Assembly: GCA_963170055.1 (NCBI GenBank)
Contig: CAUJGJ010000258.1
Coordinates: 366,101-421,100 of the forward strand
Source: Halisarca cf. caerulea
Taxonomy: Eukaryota > Porifera > Demospongiae > Chondrillida > Halisarcidae
Reading direction: 5' to 3'
DNA: 55,000 nt
Positions 54,790 to 55,000 of this stretch are shown in pieces; positions within the stretch are counted from its first letter, which is position 1; each line of letters opens with the position of its first letter. Both the position numbers and the translations under genes were made by a program. The notes beneath the pieces were generated by a model. The model saw only the letters and a program-made list of their open reading frames with translations, did not search any database and had not been told where the DNA came from.

Positions 54790-55000
54790 TTATGCTGCGA
54801 AATACGTATTATCCTATCAGATATTTATCTTGGGAACATGTACGTGTAGGAATCGTTTACAGTTTGTATGTGTGACAAAATTTGTGTGTGTGTGTCCATT
54901 ATGCTGCTAACTCAGTACCATAGATACTACGAAGAATCCTGTTAGATATATATTTTTGGAACATACATGTGCAGGATTCCTTTACAGTTTGTATGTGTGA
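54790..55000. repeat. Tandem duplication, about 124-bp period
   Basis: TTTACAGTTTGTATGTGTGA occurs at 54857 and again at 54981 with similar sequence before it; the array runs off the right edge. Confidence 0.6.

Overview
The window is animal (metazoan) nuclear DNA. It is AT-rich, with short exons, GT-AG introns, many CA/GT and TA microsatellites and dense small inverted-repeat transposons. There is no bacterial-style gene packing. The module set (DOMON, TIL, VWC, WAP), the short introns and the retroelement fragment fit a marine invertebrate. A sponge is plausible but not proven. Gene models were built by hand from splice consensus, reading-frame phase and comparison between paralogues inside the window.

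The main content is a cluster of duplicated genes for secreted, cysteine-rich modular proteins. Gene A (minus, <1-3961, runs off the left edge) is signal peptide plus DOMON. Gene B (minus, 19397 down to 8676; 20 exons, 704 codons plus stop, in frame throughout) is signal peptide, DOMON, two TIL domains, four VWC units, two WAP domains and a cationic Cys-rich tail. Gene P1 (plus, 22052-26034; 6 exons, 200 aa) is a secreted three-VWC protein transcribed away from gene B. Gene D (minus, 37571-31985; 9 exons, 261 aa) is signal peptide, VWC, WAP, VWC and the same tail. Gene C (minus, 44355-39442) is a shortened paralogue of B: DOMON, one VWC and the tail, with a 1-nt deletion. P2 (46537-47101) and P3 (49031-52277), both plus, are decayed tandem copies of P1.

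Layout: 0-4 kb gene A, its intron full of inserted elements; 4-8.6 kb intergenic, with a degraded retrotransposon 3' end and zinc-finger fragment bracketed by TA repeats; 8.7-19.4 kb gene B; 19.4-22 kb divergent promoter region; 22-26 kb P1; 26-31.9 kb intergenic; 32-37.6 kb gene D; 37.6-39.4 kb a TIR element and intergenic DNA; 39.4-44.4 kb gene C; 44.4-46.5 kb the duplicated divergent promoter region; 46.5-52.3 kb P2 and P3; 52.3-55 kb transposons and a possible first exon of another gene.

Most module borders sit at phase-1 introns, so modules could be gained or lost without a frame change. B, C and D look like products of exon duplication, deletion and exchange of signal-peptide exons. WAP and TIL are protease-inhibitor folds in known families, VWC modules often bind growth factors or matrix, and DOMON binds haem or sugar ligands. 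A role for these proteins in extracellular matrix, defence or self-recognition is inference only.
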